Origin: Acidobacteriota bacterium
GTDB taxonomy: Bacteria > Acidobacteriota > Blastocatellia > Pyrinomonadales > Pyrinomonadaceae
Assembly (NCBI GenBank): GCA_020199835.1
Contig: JAIVJV010000003.1
Span: forward strand, 124,001 to 188,000
Direction: 5' to 3'
Length of the DNA stretch: 64,000 nt
Shown: positions 62,871-64,000 of the stretch, piece by piece
Layout: every line of letters begins with the position of its first letter
Numbering within the stretch: the first letter of the stretch is position 1
The notes under the pieces: generated by a model
Told to the model about the DNA's origin: nothing
Seen by the model: the letters and a program-made list of their open reading frames with translations, nothing else
The model's database searches: none
Made by a program: the position numbers and the translations under genes

Positions 62871-64000
62871 ATGTTCGAACGCCTCACCTCTTCTGCGGCC
62901 GTCGCTGCGGCGCGCCAACAGATCGCCGCGCTGTTCAATCAACATGCCGAATGGTTCTGCACGACTTCCGTTGGGGGCACTAGCGGACGTGGCGAAACGC
63001 ACGCGCTCAGACGCAAGGAAATGGACGTTTCGGTCGCGCATGGGCGCCTCGTGCTTTCGTGCTGGACCGAGAAGGGAAGCCGCTCGTGGCGCATTCTCGG
63101 TTGGGAATGGAACGGTCAGATGCTTTTGTTGCAGGCGTCACGTCGCATGGGCGCCGAACTGTCGTTGATCGAACTGGTCCCACGCGCTTCGGCAACGGCG
63201 GTGGCCGCGACGATTCGCGCGGCGCGGCAGATTCGTTGCGACAAACTCGCGCAACTCGCGTGTGCCACACAAATGGAAACACGAATTGAGCGCGCCGCGT
63301 TGAGTCCGGGCACGCGCCTGGGCCAGCCGGGACGCTACGCGCGCATTCTTCTGCGTCGCAAACACACGAGAATCGCAGTCACGGGGGCAGTTGTCGCGAG
63401 TCATCCGGCTTCAGTGGACGCGCTTTTGTCTTCAGCGTTGCTGTGGTTCAGGCGGACCGCGGATCGCGTGAATCCGCCATACATCGCGCAGCTGTGGGTT
63501 ATCGTTTCCAGCGAGCTGGTTAACCCGCTGCTGGATCGCGTCGTGTTATTGCGCGAGAGTCTGCAAAACCTGATTCACGTTTTTTCAGTCGACGATGACC
63601 TTACAAAGCTAACCGAAATCGAAGGTTTCGAACGCTGTGATCTGTGGCAGAAGAAACTCGTGCGTTTACCGCCGGTCCCGCCTGCGATCGTATCCTCTCA
63701 AACCGCAGCGATCGTCGCCGCAGCGCCGGAAGCGATCGATGTGGTCCACTCGCGCCACGGGGAAACACTGCGCTATTTCGGATTGCCGTTCGCGCGTGTG
63801 CGTTCGCTGCTCGGCGTCGAAAGAATCTGGTTCGGACTCGACGCATCTCGCCGCCGGCTGCTTGACGAATCAACTCGTCGCGAGTGGGAAAACCTGCTTC
63901 ATGATCTGCGTGCGTATCGTTCGGCGTCAGCCGTAGATCTACGTCACGCGTTCTATCGCTCCGCTGCGGAAGCGTGGTTGGAATCACTGCTGCGACGTGA
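62871..64000 (+). CDS. Unrecognised gene, 3' end outside the window
   Basis: An open frame of at least 376 codons begins with ATG at 62871 (MFERLTSSAAVAAARQQIAA) and has no stop before the window ends. It runs across the whole stretch where only short overlapping frames were otherwise seen. The sequence is rich in Arg/Ala/Leu with no signal peptide or membrane helix: for example SWRILGWEWNGQMLLLQASR and GRYARILLRRKHTRIAVTG. Many coding-type features (codon use, third-position GC) match the neighbours. I do not recognise any domain. It diverges from the thiolase with a 58-bp gap. Confidence 0.75.
   Translation, partial: MFERLTSSAAVAAARQQIAALFNQHAEWFCTTSVGGTSGRGETHALRRKEMDVSVAHGRLVLSCWTEKGSRSWRILGWEWNGQMLLLQASRRMGAELSLIELVPRASATAVAATIRAARQIRCDKLAQLACATQMETRIERAALSPGTRLGQPGRYARILLRRKHTRIAVTGAVVASHPASVDALLSSALLWFRRTADRVNPPYIAQLWVIVSSELVNPLLDRVVLLRESLQNLIHVFSVDDDLTKLTEIEGFERCDLWQKKLVRLPPVPPAIVSSQTAAIVAAAPEAIDVVHSRHGETLRYFGLPFARVRSLLGVERIWFGLDASRRRLLDESTRREWENLLHDLRAYRSASAVDLRHAFYRSAAEAWLESLLRR

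Noticed and set aside
1-64000. CRISPR array, tRNA, rRNA or prophage
   Set aside because: No direct-repeat/spacer pattern, cloverleaf-like sequence, rRNA core motif or phage structural gene was seen on either strand.

Overview
The window is a dense bacterial chromosome segment with moderately high GC, about 55 genes, no rRNA or tRNA that I could see, and mostly housekeeping or envelope content. The best guess is an Acidobacteriota member of the Blastocatellia type. This is inferred from gene content: futalosine-pathway menaquinone genes (mqnC, mqnA), an Oar-like TonB-dependent receptor with an N-terminal carboxypeptidase-regulatory domain, a Ser/Thr kinase fused to TolB-like and TPR regions, many PQQ-type propellers, S9/S41 peptidases and beta-lactamase-fold serine hydrolases. 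No marker gene fixes the taxonomy.

Layout. 1-4.1 kb: an RNase E/G gene cut by the left edge, converging with mqnC and mqnA. 4.1-9.6 kb: a tight plus-strand run (cyclase, alkyltransferase-like protein, YbjQ, hotdog thioesterase, two halves of a heterodimeric ABC exporter). 9.6-15.6 kb: single genes (lytic-transglycosylase-like protein, prolyl oligopeptidase, aldo/keto reductase, two small secreted proteins). 15.6-25.4 kb: DNA glycosylase, PHP-type hydrolase, Dabb protein, the 1033-residue receptor, small uncharacterised genes, DUF1801, CorC-type protein and an esterase. 25.6-31.3 kb: recN, ettA and a phosphatase-propeller fusion, co-oriented. 31.3-35.5 kb: CvpA-CAP fusion, TetR regulator with a clear palindromic operator, S41 protease and a TPR-thioredoxin protein. 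35.5-36.0 kb: a relic of an IS110-type transposase. 36-46.3 kb: secreted Cys-rich/YCF48-like pair, Ser/Thr kinase, two serine hydrolases, a PQQ propeller and a diadenylate-cyclase-like protein. 46.3-53.5 kb: small P-loop and YdcF genes, then the complete elongasome operon mreB-mreC-mreD-mrdA-rodA on the minus strand. 53.5-64 kb: FecR-GGDEF pair, TerC-type membrane protein, PpiD-like foldase, secreted proteins, thiolase, and an unrecognised gene running off the right edge.

How it fits together. The largest coherent system is the cell-elongation operon. It carries two unusual non-coding features: heptanucleotide repeat arrays (between mreD and mrdA, and upstream of mreB), and a 25-codon candidate leader ORF that starts behind a strong Shine-Dalgarno sequence and stops 5 bp before mreB. 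Many other products are exported or membrane proteins (propellers, hydrolases, foldase, receptor), consistent with a didermic, protein-degrading heterotroph.

Points most worth following up: the mreB leader and heptad repeats; the DisA_N-like protein with an altered RHR motif in an operon with a serine hydrolase and a propeller; the phosphatase-propeller fusion; the RNase E/G whose S1 domain appears to be split by a long charged insert; the proline/alanine-rich inserts in the receptor barrel; hairpins built into the 3' ends of convergent genes; and the unrecognised gene at the right edge. I did not find a clear new defence or mobile system.
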